Shown here in pieces: positions 44,326 through 53,389 of a stretch of 64,000 nt of DNA; positions within the stretch are counted from its first letter, which is position 1, and the number at the start of each line of letters is the position of its first letter. The notes under the pieces were generated by a model, which was given only the letters and a program-made list of their open reading frames with translations, was not told the DNA's origin and did no database searches. The DNA comes from Pokkaliibacter sp. MBI-7. Its GTDB lineage: Bacteria; Pseudomonadota; Gammaproteobacteria; Pseudomonadales; Balneatricaceae. The translations under genes and the position numbers were made by a program. The stretch is taken from the NCBI RefSeq assembly GCF_029846635.1, contig NZ_JARVTG010000001.1, forward strand, positions 2,888,501-2,952,500, read 5' to 3'.

Positions 44326-44664
44326 TCAAAGGGCGTCTGGGCCGTTTTCCGCGGTACGAATACGGATGGCTTGCTCCAGATTAACGACAAACACTTTGCC
44401 GTCGCCGATCTTGCCGGTATGAGCTGCCTGACAGATGGTCTCCAGCACGCTGTCGAGCAGGGTGTCGTCGACGGCAATTTCCAGCTTGATTTTGGGCAGG
44501 AAGTCGACCACGTATTCGGCTCCCCGATAGAGCTCGGTATGTCCTTTCTGTCGGCCAAAGCCTTTGACTTCGGTGACCGTCAGGCCCTGAATGCCAATGT
44601 TGGACAGGGCTTCGCGGACATCGTCAAGCTTGAACGGCTTGATGATCGCCGTAACCAGTTTCAT
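44326..44664 (-). CDS. glnK: Nitrogen regulatory protein P-II
   Basis: A 112-residue PII signal protein. Tyr51 in YRGAEYVVDFLPK is the uridylylation site on the T-loop. The B-loop is HTGKIGDGKVFVV and the C-loop ends IRIRTAENGPDAL. It senses 2-oxoglutarate and ATP/ADP and controls AmtB and the nitrogen network. The start at 44664 aligns exactly with the family. A sigma-54 promoter lies about 210 bases upstream. I use glnK rather than glnB because of the linked amtB. Confidence 0.95.
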   Translation of the reverse strand: MKLVTAIIKPFKLDDVREALSNIGIQGLTVTEVKGFGRQKGHTELYRGAEYVVDFLPKIKLEIAVDDTLLDSVLETICQAAHTGKIGDGKVFVVNLEQAIRIRTAENGPDAL

Positions 44665-44872
44665 GGGAATCCTCCCGGGTTCATGAGGCTGGATTAGCCG
44701 GGTGTGGCGGCCTGTACTCCCTGGTCGCGGCACCCACTCCTTCGTGCATGGTCAGTGTCCCTGTCGAGTCTTGCAGACTGATGACTCAGTTGCAGCGATC
44801 GATTGGGTAAGGATGATGAACGACCGTTATTTGCAGAGCGCTCACATCATCGGTGCACGTTATCAGAGGTAT

Positions 44873-44888
44873 AGCAGAAACCTTGCCA
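44873..44888 (-). promoter_or_regulatory. Sigma-54 promoter of glnK-amtB
   Basis: On the minus strand TGGCAAGGTTTCTGCT has the -24 GG and -12 GC at the required 10-base spacing and matches TGGCACG-N4-TTGCW at all but two positions. This predicts NtrC-dependent induction under nitrogen limitation, as in other gammaproteobacteria. Confidence 0.75.
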
Positions 44889-45219
44889 TGTCGGTGCAGG
44901 CCACGAACGGCGTGTGCTGCCGCGTTTTTTACGGGGGTCGGTGAAAAACCGGTAGCACGAAAACGGGGCGTTGCTCTGGTTTGCAGTGATTTGTTTTGGT
45001 GCGAATGGGCAGGCGTTGACGCGGACGGACAGGCTGTATTGTTGCGTTTTGTAATGACCTGTCCGCAGAAGCGATCTCGCTGCTGCGCTTTGTGCATGGA
45101 AGTAGTACGAAGTCATGAGCGATTGAGGGGGGGCATAGCGGGTTGCACCATCACAGTGCCAGACCGTTGCGCTGTCTGACACTGTTGTGCTGTTTGGCAC
45201 TGTTGCTCTGGGGGCGCCG
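44889..45219. promoter_or_regulatory. Upstream region of glnK, possible NtrC site and a small tandem repeat
   Basis: No credible gene in this stretch. TGCACCA...TGCCA at 45144-45161 is a partial NtrC-type enhancer, about 270 bases from the sigma-54 promoter. An imperfect 18-base tandem repeat (45164-45181, 45182-45199, part of a third) lies just before the end of the downstream PLP-enzyme gene. No terminator for that gene was found here. Confidence 0.35.
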
Positions 45220-46449
45220 TTACACTGCCAGACGCTGCAACACCTGGGTCAGGTCGGCAATAAGGTCTTCCGGTGCCTCTAGGCCAATAGACAGACGGAA
45301 GATGCCCTGACCGGCATAGCGCAGATAATCATCACGATCTGTGCCGGGCAGACCGAAGGTCGAGGCCATCATCTCCTCGGTATCCAGCAACACCACAATG
45401 CTGCGCTGATGACCAAGGGAGAAAGCGTAGTGCATGACCTGCAGATGATCTGCCAGCAGACGGGCGCAGGCCTGTGGATCGGCGACCTGAAACGTCAGCA
45501 TGGCGCCGAAACTGCGCATCTGCTGACAGGCCAGCGCATGTTGAGGATGGCTGGGCAGACCCGGATAGCAGACCCGCATTACCGCCGGGTGCTGCTCAAG
45601 GAAGGTCGCCACTTTCATGGCGGAACCGGCGGCAGTGCGGATGCGCGGGTAGAGGGTGTCGATGCCGCGCATAATTTGCCAGGCATTCTGCGCCGACAGT
45701 GAAGCGCCGAAGTAGACGCCAGCGCGGGCGCGAATGCGGGCGATCAGGGCCTTGCTACCGGCAACACAGCCGCCCAGCGCGTCGCCATGACCGTTCATGA
45801 ATTTGGTCAGGGAATGAATGGTCAGATCCGCTCCCAGCTCGGTAGGGCGTGTCGCGACCGGTGTGGCCAGTGTGGAGTCGACCGACAGCAGGGCGCCATG
45901 GGCATGGGCCAGTTCGGCCAGCGCAGCGATATCACACAGACGCAGCAGCGGGTTGCAGGGGGATTCGGCATGCAGCAGGCGGGTATTGGGGCGAATGGCT
46001 GCCGCCACTTCATCCAGCCGCGACAGGTTGACCGCCGTTACCTCAATGCCGTAGTCGGGCAGAATGCGGCGGGCCAGTTCGTTGGCTCCGGCATAGCAGA
46101 CATCGCTGATCAGCAGGTGATCACCGGCCTTGAGAAAGGTAAAGAATGTCGCGGCGATGGCGGCCAGACCGGTCGCCGTGGCCACGGCAGCGGGGCAGTG
46201 CTCCAGTGCCGCGACCCGCTGTTCCAGCTGGCAGACGGTCGGATTGGTCCAGCGTGCATAGAGAAAGGGCAGGTCAGTCAGGTCTTCCACCCCTTCGGCG
46301 GAAAAGGCACCGTCACCGGGTTTGAGGGTGTTGTTGACCGACATGGAGATATTGGGGGCGATAGCATGGGTACTGGGATCGATGATCAGGCCGCCGTCCA
46401 GTGCCAGGGTTTCGTCATGCCATTGGAAAGGGGTGGACGGGGTACTCAT
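45220..46449 (-). CDS. Cys/Met-metabolism PLP-dependent enzyme (gamma-lyase/synthase type)
   Basis: A 409-residue enzyme of the cystathionine gamma-synthase / methionine gamma-lyase fold type I family. The substrate/PLP phosphate contact is YARWTNPTVCQLEQR, the PLP ring stacker Tyr is in DVCYAGANE, and the PLP lysine is in SLTKFMNGHGDALGG. It closes with FRLSIGLEAPEDLIADL. The exact reaction (gamma-lyase, synthase or sulfhydrylase) cannot be settled from motifs. A divergent Lrp-type regulator recalls the mdeA/mdeR arrangement of methionine gamma-lyase. Confidence 0.88.
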   Translation of the reverse strand: MSTPSTPFQWHDETLALDGGLIIDPSTHAIAPNISMSVNNTLKPGDGAFSAEGVEDLTDLPFLYARWTNPTVCQLEQRVAALEHCPAAVATATGLAAIAATFFTFLKAGDHLLISDVCYAGANELARRILPDYGIEVTAVNLSRLDEVAAAIRPNTRLLHAESPCNPLLRLCDIAALAELAHAHGALLSVDSTLATPVATRPTELGADLTIHSLTKFMNGHGDALGGCVAGSKALIARIRARAGVYFGASLSAQNAWQIMRGIDTLYPRIRTAAGSAMKVATFLEQHPAVMRVCYPGLPSHPQHALACQQMRSFGAMLTFQVADPQACARLLADHLQVMHYAFSLGHQRSIVVLLDTEEMMASTFGLPGTDRDDYLRYAGQGIFRLSIGLEAPEDLIADLTQVLQRLAV

Positions 46450-46625
46450 GATTGCCAGCTCCGTATCGCGTGGGGAAATGCTGCTAGCTTAGGCCTTTGC
46501 CTTGCGGCTGAGCGGTAATAGAAGGCAGTCGTGAGCGGAAAGACTGCGCCAGTCCGTATCTTTATGCACAATGGGTGCATTGGCATGCTTCAGTCTGAAA
46601 CGCGGCCAGATTATCCGGGGGGGAG

Positions 46626-47120
46626 ATGAACGATAACGCTATCGATGAGCTGGACCGGCAGATTCTGCAACGGGTGCAGCAGGATTGTCTGCTCAAGAGT
46701 GAGGTGATTGCCGCAGAGATCGGGCTGTCGGCTTCGGCAGTACAGCGGCGGTTGAAACGCCTGCGTCAGCAGGGCGTGATCCGGGCCGAAGTGGCGGTGC
46801 TGGATAATCGTCAGCTGGACCGTCTGATGACCTTTATTGCCGGGCTGGAAATCGAGCGGGAGAACTATTCGGCGATGGACCGGCTGCGTCGCTGGGCAGA
46901 TCAGCAACCCGCCATTCAGCAGCTTTACTATGTCACCGGTGCGGTGGATCTGGTGGCCATCATTCTGGCCCGTGATGTCGAAGAGTATGACCACCTCACT
47001 GCCGAGATCATGGCCAATAACCCGGAAATCCGACGTATTACCACCAATGTGGTGCTGAACAGCCTGAAAACCGGCAGCCAGCTACCGATAGCGGGTCTGT
47101 CCGGAGAGAAGGCCGGTTGA
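46626..47120 (+). CDS. Lrp/AsnC family regulator
   Basis: A 164-residue feast/famine regulator. The N-terminal helix-turn-helix is LKSEVIAAEIGLSASAVQRRLKRL (about 22-46) and the C-terminal RAM ligand domain includes YYVTGAVDLVAIILARDVEEY. A G-rich run (GGGGGGAG) lies almost directly against ATG 46626, an unusually tight ribosome site. It is divergent from the PLP enzyme gene and probably controls it in response to an amino acid. Confidence 0.9.
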   Translation: MNDNAIDELDRQILQRVQQDCLLKSEVIAAEIGLSASAVQRRLKRLRQQGVIRAEVAVLDNRQLDRLMTFIAGLEIERENYSAMDRLRRWADQQPAIQQLYYVTGAVDLVAIILARDVEEYDHLTAEIMANNPEIRRITTNVVLNSLKTGSQLPIAGLSGEKAG

Positions 47121-47160
47121 GCGAGCTGTCTGTCACAGACGCGGCAGAACATGCGGAGAT

Positions 47161-47190
47161 AAAAAAGCCCGGTCAGCTGACCGGGCTCGG
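47161..47190 (-). terminator. Terminator after the MFS gene (shared)
   Basis: AGCCCGGTCAGCTGACCGGGCT is a perfect palindrome with T's following on the minus strand (AAAAAA on the plus side). It serves the MFS gene and perhaps the convergent Lrp gene. Confidence 0.88.
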
Positions 47191-47204
47191 GAACAAAAAG
47201 GTTA

Positions 47205-48545
47205 TCAGCCTGCTGCGGTCGTGGCCAGCACCGGCTGTTCACTTTTGCTGATGCTCAGGTAGAGGCCCAGAACCAGCCCCAGTACACCCAGTCCGGCGAT
47301 GTAGTAGGTGGGTGCCAGCGGGTTGCTCTTCAGCAGCAGGGTCACTGCCATGGGCGTCATGCCGCCGAAAATGGCGTAGGCCACGTTGTAGGAGAACGAC
47401 AGGCCAGTAAAGCGCACCGCAGCAGGGAAGGATTTCACCGCAACGGCCGGTACCACGCCGGTCAGGCCAACAAAGAAGCCGACAATCACATACAGGCCGA
47501 TCAGATGAGTGGCATCGTGCAGGACGGTGGAGAAGAACACCCAGTAGCTGATACCCATCCCGGCACTCCAGATGGCCAGAATCGGGCCGCTGCCAAAACG
47601 ATCAGCCAGCGCGCCAGACACCAGACAGCCGACGATAACGGCGATGATGGCCAGACTGTTGGCGATCAGGGTGGTCTGGGCACTGAGGCCTGCCAGCTTC
47701 TGCAGCAGGGTGGGCGTCATCAGGATGGTGACAACGACGGCGCCGGTCAGAATCCAGGTCGCCAGCATGGAGACAATGATGCCGCCCTTGTGGTTACGCA
47801 GGATGGTTTTCAGCGGCAGTTCTTCCGCCAGCGTCTTCATTTCCTGCATTTCGGTAAAAATGGGGGTTTCATGCAACCAGCGGCGCAGGTACATGGTGAC
47901 AAAGCCCAGTACACCGCCCAGCAGGAAGGGAATGCGCCAGCCAAATGCGGCCAGCTCTTCGGCGTTGTAGACGGCATTGATAATGGTGGCGACCACTGAG
48001 CCGAGCAGAATACCGGCGACCAGACCGGCAGACAGGGTGCCGCAGGCAAAGTTGGTGTGGCGGGCAGGAACGTGCTCGGTGACGAATACCCAGGCGCCGG
48101 GCGCTTCGCCACCGATGGCGGCACCTTGCAGCATACGTAGCAGCAGCAGGGCAATGGGTGCCCAGATACCAATGCTTTCATAGGTCGGCAGCAGACCCAT
48201 GGCCAGCGTCGGGCAGGCCATCAGCATGATGCTGAACATGAACATTTTCTTCCGGCCGAGCAGGTCGCCGAAGTGGGCCATGATCACGCCACCCAGCGGG
48301 CGGGCAATATAGCCTGCAGCGAAGATGCCAAACGTCTGCACCTGACGCAGCCAGTCGGGCATGTCAGCGGGGAAGAACAGTTTGCCGACGACGGCGGCAA
48401 AGAACACGAAAATCACGAAGTCATAGAATTCCAGGGCACCGCCAAGAGCGGAGAGTGACAACGTTTTGGCATCCTGCCGGGTAAGAGCGCGCGGGGTGGC
48501 TGGGGCGGAGGCATACTGGCCCGCAGCACGGCTTGGCTTGTTCAT
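47205..48545 (-). CDS. MFS transporter, metabolite:H+ symporter (ProP/KgtP-like) type
   Basis: A 446-residue, 12-helix transporter of the metabolite:H+ symporter group. Signature features are GGALEFYDFVIFVFFAAVVG at helix 1, ARPLGGVIMAHFGDLLGRKKMF (RxxGxxxxGxxxDRxGRRK-type loop), and the acidic GGEAPGAWVFVTEHVP. Members import dicarboxylates, proline/betaine or citrate; the substrate here is not determined. Monocistronic with its own terminator. Confidence 0.9.
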   Translation of the reverse strand: MNKPSRAAGQYASAPATPRALTRQDAKTLSLSALGGALEFYDFVIFVFFAAVVGKLFFPADMPDWLRQVQTFGIFAAGYIARPLGGVIMAHFGDLLGRKKMFMFSIMLMACPTLAMGLLPTYESIGIWAPIALLLLRMLQGAAIGGEAPGAWVFVTEHVPARHTNFACGTLSAGLVAGILLGSVVATIINAVYNAEELAAFGWRIPFLLGGVLGFVTMYLRRWLHETPIFTEMQEMKTLAEELPLKTILRNHKGGIIVSMLATWILTGAVVVTILMTPTLLQKLAGLSAQTTLIANSLAIIAVIVGCLVSGALADRFGSGPILAIWSAGMGISYWVFFSTVLHDATHLIGLYVIVGFFVGLTGVVPAVAVKSFPAAVRFTGLSFSYNVAYAIFGGMTPMAVTLLLKSNPLAPTYYIAGLGVLGLVLGLYLSISKSEQPVLATTAAG

Positions 48546-49011
48546 TTAATGCTCGCAGATCACAAGAACACGGATGATGTTTCAGTTCACAGGGTGGCAG
48601 CAAAACAGACCGGAGGGTTTATTGTTGTAGGTCGCCATACGTCGGTATGGTCGCCTGTTCATGAGGATCCCAGATCAGTCGGGATAATCAGCGGATAGTA
48701 AGCGGCGAATAGGTTTTATGGCCTGCACACATTCTCACTGAAGCAGGGTTACCTGCATTTCCTGACCAGCTGGGCAGCCTTTGATGGCTGACTGTTTCTG
48801 TCGGGCATCAATTATGCCTAAAGTTCTGCAATTGTATACGGTGAGACTGAATCCTGGCCGCTAAGGCAGGAATGGCATGTACAGGAAGTGTGATTGGGCG
48901 GACTCAGGCGGCATGTCTTCAGCCACAAGCTGACCGCTGGGTAGGTGACGCAGAGACGAAAACGCCAGTCTGCGTGCGGCAGACTGGCGTGGGCAACGGT
49001 GCGACTGGCTG
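48546..49011. other. Intergenic region between MFS gene and thrB
   Basis: About 465 bases without a convincing gene. It should hold the MFS promoter (minus strand). It contains a small hairpin CCATAC-GTCG-GTATGG near 48630 and the thrB terminator at its right end. I see no tRNA, riboswitch or repeat family here. Confidence 0.4.
48959..48990 (-). terminator. Terminator after thrB
   Basis: ACGCCAGTCTGC (48962-48973) pairs perfectly with GCAGACTGGCGT (48979-48990) and is followed by TTTT on the minus strand. Confidence 0.85.
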
Positions 49012-49980
49012 CTAAACGGGCAGCTGATCAAGCCGTTCGACGCGGGCGCGCAGAATATCGCGGAAGTCGTCGGGATTTTTCATATAGCTGCCATCCGGAT
49101 TGATCTGCTCCAGCCGCGACAGCCAGAAACGCATGGCGGCGGTCTGCAGCATCAGCGGCCAGACTTTCCGCTCATCGTCGGTGAACGGGCGCTCAGCCGC
49201 ATAGGCTCTGAGCAGGGCGTCGAGCATATCAGCATGCCAGTGGCCGCCGCCGGCACTGCACCAGTCGTTGGCAACAATGGCCAGATCGTACAGCCAGTAA
49301 CTGTTGCTGGCATTGTAGATGTCGATGATGGCGGTCATCTCGCCTTCATGAAACAGGGCATTGTCGTGGAACAGGTCACCGTGGATCACGCCTTGCGGCA
49401 GGGACAGTTCGGCACGCTTTTCCTGCTCCAGCAGCTGATCGAAGGCTGCGACGGTCTGCAGCATCAGCTCTGCATCAGCAGCACTGAGCTGACGGGCCCG
49501 AATTGCTGACTCACGACGCCACCAGTACACCCCACGATGGGCCTGACGGGTCATGAAGAAATCAGCACCGGCCTTGTGGAAACGCGCCAGATAACCACCA
49601 ATCACCGCACAGAATTCTGTAGTCAGCTCACCACGTTGCAGGTGCTGACCGAGAAAGCGCGGCAGAATCAGGGCCGGGCGGCGATTGAGTACATGCAGCG
49701 CGATACCATTGCGATCCTGATAGGGCGCGGGCACCGGGATGCCGGCCTTGGCCAGCCAGGTAGTGAGTTCGACAAAAAAGGGCATTTCCTCTTCGCGCAC
49801 ATCTTCAAACAGGGTCAGCACATACTCAGTATGCTGGCCCTGTTCATCGACAAGGGTGACAAAGAAGTTGGTGTTTTCCACACCGCCAGCGATGCCTTCC
49901 AGCTTGACCGCTTTACCGAGGTCAAACGGGGCAAGGAATTGTTCCAGTTCTGCAAATGTGACGGGGGTAAAAACAGCCAT
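49012..49980 (-). CDS. thrB: Homoserine kinase, APH-like (ThrB type II)
   Basis: A 322-residue kinase of the aminoglycoside-phosphotransferase fold, the form of homoserine kinase found in Pseudomonas and relatives, not the GHMP form. It starts MAVFTPVTFAELEQFLAPFD, with the catalytic loop GVIHGDLFHDNALF and the metal-binding IIDIYNA. It phosphorylates homoserine in threonine synthesis. It lies 12 bases downstream of the DUF2782 gene in the same orientation, the neighbour order next to polA expected for this group. Confidence 0.93.
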   Translation of the reverse strand: MAVFTPVTFAELEQFLAPFDLGKAVKLEGIAGGVENTNFFVTLVDEQGQHTEYVLTLFEDVREEEMPFFVELTTWLAKAGIPVPAPYQDRNGIALHVLNRRPALILPRFLGQHLQRGELTTEFCAVIGGYLARFHKAGADFFMTRQAHRGVYWWRRESAIRARQLSAADAELMLQTVAAFDQLLEQEKRAELSLPQGVIHGDLFHDNALFHEGEMTAIIDIYNASNSYWLYDLAIVANDWCSAGGGHWHADMLDALLRAYAAERPFTDDERKVWPLMLQTAAMRFWLSRLEQINPDGSYMKNPDDFRDILRARVERLDQLPV

Positions 49981-49992
49981 GCCTGCTTCCGC

Positions 49993-50265
49993 TTACCACT
50001 GAAAAATAACCCATTGAGGAATACGCAGGCGTGAGTGATCGCTTTCGACCATGCCTTTGCCCTCGACCGGGACCAGATAATAGGGTTTACCGTTCTTCGG
50101 CACCACTTTGATTTCTACTACGGCACCATTCACCCGGTATTCATAGAAGGTTTTGTCTTCCTGATGGGAGATGATGATCTGTGGTTCGTTATCGTCTTCT
50201 GCCAGTGCCGGAAGTGAGGGCAATGCGGTCAGGGCCAGCAGCCCCGCCATGATCCAGTTACGCAT
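49993..50265 (-). CDS. DUF2782 family protein
   Basis: A 90-residue exported protein. The signal peptide is MRNWIMAGLLALTALPSLPALA and the mature part reads EPQIIISHQEDKTFYEYRVNG and YYLVPVEGKG, which matches the DUF2782 proteins I recall from next to polA/thrB in gammaproteobacteria. Function unknown; periplasmic location predicted. Transcribed toward thrB and divergent from polA. Confidence 0.85.
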   Translation of the reverse strand: MRNWIMAGLLALTALPSLPALAEDDNEPQIIISHQEDKTFYEYRVNGAVVEIKVVPKNGKPYYLVPVEGKGMVESDHSRLRIPQWVIFQW

Positions 50266-50546
50266 AATTCCTTCCTCGTGAGTGAGGCGGGTAATTGGCC
50301 GCCTTTCCTTTTGTCCCTGTCAGGGATTGCTTATGATGTGGACCTTGTTCACGCAACACCGCTTCCCGTTACTGCGTTTGTCACAGTAATGGCATGCTGA
50401 GCTGCCAGTAGCCTCGTGGCTGTTCAGCACACGATGTGGCTGTCTGGCGCCTCAAAAGCTACAGCAAGTCTTATGCCGGTGCGTGATTTTCAACGGGGAG
50501 TACGTTTTACCGTTGCCCCTTTATGTTTTCTACGGAAGGCCTGTAC

Positions 50547-53285
50547 ATGACTGACACCGAGCACAAAGCGCCGCTTATTCTAGTGGATGGCTCTTCTTAT
50601 TTATACCGGGCCTATCATGCACTACCACCGCTGACCAACAAGGCAGGTCAGCCCACCGGTGCCATCAAGGGCGTACTGAGCATGCTCAGATCATTACGTC
50701 AGGCCTATCCTGATTCTTTAACCGTGGTGGTCTTCGATGCCAAGGGCAAGACCTTCCGCGATGATCTTTATCCTGAATACAAGGCACACCGGCCGCCGAT
50801 GCCCGATGACCTGCGCAGCCAGATCGAGCCTTTGCATCAGGCCATTCGCGCGCTGGGCTACCCGTTGCTGGCGATCAGTGGGGTGGAAGCCGATGACGTG
50901 ATCGGCACCCTGGCCACTCAGGCCTGGCGGCAGCAGCAGCCCACCGTGATTTCTACCGGTGATAAGGATATGGCGCAGCTGGTCAACGAGCATGTGACGC
51001 TGGTCAACACCATGACCGATACCACGATGGATATCGAAGGGGTCAAAGAAAAGTTCGGTGTGGCCCCGGATCGAATCATCGACTATCTGGCACTCATGGG
51101 TGACAAGGTCGACAACGTCCCCGGTGTCCCCAGTGTCGGCCCGAAAACGGCGGTAAAGTGGCTGAGCGAGTTTGGCTCTCTTGAGCAGATTGTGGCTCAG
51201 GCTGACAGCATCAAGGGCAAAGTGGGCGAGAAGCTGCGCGAGTTTGCTGATCAGCTGCCCCTGTCCAAACAGCTGGTCACCATTCGCTGTGATGTGGAGT
51301 TGCCCCAGCCGCTGACGGAGCTGGTCATGCTGGAGCCGGAGGTGGAGTTGCTCAAGTCGATGTATGCCGAGCTGGAGTTCCGTGGCTGGCAGAAGGAGCT
51401 GGAGCAGGGCAAGGCGATAGCACTGCCGGAAAGCGCTGTCGACAGCCCGGCAACGGCCATGCCCAGCTTCCCTGCGGAAGTGCAGTATCACACGGTGCTG
51501 GATGAGACTACGCTGGACAGCTTGCTGACCAGGCTGGCTGCAGCGGAGGTGTTTGCCTTCGATACCGAAACCACTTCACTCAATTACATGGAAGCCGAGC
51601 TGGTGGGGCTGTCGTTTGCCATCACGCCCGGTGAAGCGGCCTATGTACCGCTGGCACATGATTATCTCGGTGCGCCGGATCAGCTGGACCGGCACACTGT
51701 GCTGGCCAAATTAAAGCCGTTGCTGGAAGACGCCAGCAAGGCCAAGGTCGGGCAGCATCTGAAGTACGACATGAGCGTGCTGGATCGCTATGGCATTGCC
51801 CTGCGCGGCATTGTGGATGACACCATGCTGGCTTCCTATGTGCTCAACAGCACGGCCACCCGTCACAATATGGACGAGCTGGCCAGCTTCTATCTGGAAT
51901 ATCAGACCACCTCCTTCGAGGATATCGCCGGTAAGGGCATCAAACAGCTGACCTTCAATCAGATCGAGATGGAGAAAGCGGCTCCCTACGCCTGCGAGGA
52001 TGCCGACATTACCTTGCGGCTGCATCAGGTGCTGCAGAGCAAGCTGGCGGGCGTACCTGCTCTCAAGACCCTGCTGACTGAGCTGGAATTACCGCTGGCG
52101 CCGATCCTGTCGGCGATTGAACGCACCGGTGCGCTGGTGGATGAAAAGCGCCTGCATCAGCAGAGCGAGCAGCTGGCCAAACGACTGCAGGAGCTGGAGC
52201 GTGAAGCCCATGACATGGCGGGTGAACCGTTTAATCTCGGCTCCACCAAACAGCTGGGTGAAATCCTGTATGGCCGCATGAATCTGCCGGTGCTGAAGAA
52301 GACTCCCAAGGGGCAGCCTTCCACCGCCGAGGAAGTGCTGGTCGAGCTGGCGCTGGATTACCCGCTGCCCAAGCTGATTCTGGAGCATCGCAGTCTCAGC
52401 AAACTGAAGTCGACCTATACCGACAAGCTGCCGGAGATGATCAATCCCCGCACCGGACGGGTACATACGTCCTATCATCAGGCCGTCACGGCGACCGGGC
52501 GACTGTCATCGTCTGATCCCAACCTGCAGAACATTCCTATCCGCAGTGAAGAAGGGCGGCGTATTCGTCAGGCCTTTGTTGCCCCTCAGGGCTACAAGCT
52601 GATGGCGGCGGACTATTCGCAGATTGAGCTGCGCATCATGGCGCACCTGTCGGATGATGCAGGCCTGCTGGCGGCCTTTGCCCATGGTGATGATATTCAC
52701 AAGGCCACTGCCGCCGAAGTGTTTGGTGTCGGTCTGGAGCAGGTCAGTGCGGATCAGCGTCGCAGCGCCAAGGCCATTAACTTCGGCCTGATCTACGGCA
52801 TGTCAGCCTTTGGTCTGGCCAAGCAGCTGGGTATTGGCCGGAATGATGCCCAGCTTTACATCGACCGCTACTTTGCGCGCTATCCCGGCGTGAAAGACTA
52901 CATGAACCGCACCCGCTCCGAAGCGGCTGAGCGTGGTTATGTCGAGACGCTGTTTGGGCGTCGCCTATATCTGCCGGAAATCAAATCCAGCAATGCTATG
53001 CGTCGCCAGGGCGCGGAGCGTACTGCCATTAACGCGCCTATGCAGGGCACCGCTGCCGACATCATCAAACGCGCCATGCTGCAGGTGAATGCGTGGCTGC
53101 AGGCCTCCGGGCTGGATGCACGCATCATCATGCAGGTACACGACGAACTGGTGCTGGAGGTCAGGGAAGAGCAGGTCGACGCTGTGAAAGCGGGTCTGCA
53201 GCAGGCCATGTCCGCGGCGGCGGAGCTGAAGGTACCGTTGCTGGTGGAAGTCGGCGTGGGGGATAACTGGGACGAAGCCCACTAA
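50547..53285 (+). CDS. polA: DNA polymerase I
   Basis: A 912-residue Pol I with all three domains. The 5'-3' exonuclease is at about 1-290 (LILVDGSSYLYRAYHALPP, GVEADDVIGTLA). The 3'-5' proofreading domain is intact: Asp/Glu in FAFDTETTSL, Asp in LKYDMSVLD, Tyr/Asp in YACEDADITL. The polymerase domain has motif A DYSQIELRIMAHLSDD, motif B RRSAKAINFGLIYGMSAFG and motif C MQVHDELVLEV. It fills gaps and replaces RNA primers. ATG 50547 has GGAAGG 7 bases upstream; ATG 50523 is in frame but poorly placed. Confidence 0.97.
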   Translation: MTDTEHKAPLILVDGSSYLYRAYHALPPLTNKAGQPTGAIKGVLSMLRSLRQAYPDSLTVVVFDAKGKTFRDDLYPEYKAHRPPMPDDLRSQIEPLHQAIRALGYPLLAISGVEADDVIGTLATQAWRQQQPTVISTGDKDMAQLVNEHVTLVNTMTDTTMDIEGVKEKFGVAPDRIIDYLALMGDKVDNVPGVPSVGPKTAVKWLSEFGSLEQIVAQADSIKGKVGEKLREFADQLPLSKQLVTIRCDVELPQPLTELVMLEPEVELLKSMYAELEFRGWQKELEQGKAIALPESAVDSPATAMPSFPAEVQYHTVLDETTLDSLLTRLAAAEVFAFDTETTSLNYMEAELVGLSFAITPGEAAYVPLAHDYLGAPDQLDRHTVLAKLKPLLEDASKAKVGQHLKYDMSVLDRYGIALRGIVDDTMLASYVLNSTATRHNMDELASFYLEYQTTSFEDIAGKGIKQLTFNQIEMEKAAPYACEDADITLRLHQVLQSKLAGVPALKTLLTELELPLAPILSAIERTGALVDEKRLHQQSEQLAKRLQELEREAHDMAGEPFNLGSTKQLGEILYGRMNLPVLKKTPKGQPSTAEEVLVELALDYPLPKLILEHRSLSKLKSTYTDKLPEMINPRTGRVHTSYHQAVTATGRLSSSDPNLQNIPIRSEEGRRIRQAFVAPQGYKLMAADYSQIELRIMAHLSDDAGLLAAFAHGDDIHKATAAEVFGVGLEQVSADQRRSAKAINFGLIYGMSAFGLAKQLGIGRNDAQLYIDRYFARYPGVKDYMNRTRSEAAERGYVETLFGRRLYLPEIKSSNAMRRQGAERTAINAPMQGTAADIIKRAMLQVNAWLQASGLDARIIMQVHDELVLEVREEQVDAVKAGLQQAMSAAAELKVPLLVEVGVGDNWDEAH

Positions 53286-53324
53286 TGATCCTGATTCGGC
53301 ATCGTTACTGTGCCGGATAAAACA

Positions 53325-53348
53325 AAGGGGCTGATGATTCAGCCCCTT
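53325..53348. terminator. Bidirectional terminator between polA and engB
   Basis: AAGGGGCTGA (53325-53334) pairs with TCAGCCCCTT (53339-53348) around TGAT; pyrimidine-rich on the plus side and TGTTTTAT on the minus side. It lies between convergent genes. Confidence 0.8.
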
Positions 53349-53389
53349 CTCGTCTCTGTACCGGGCGCCCTTTGGGGCGCCGTGCAGTG

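Noticed and set aside
50283..50310. Hairpin with pyrimidine tail between the divergent DUF2782 and polA genes, possible attenuator
   Set aside because: The stem is only about six pairs, the T-run is interrupted, and no leader peptide or riboswitch-like sequence accompanies it.
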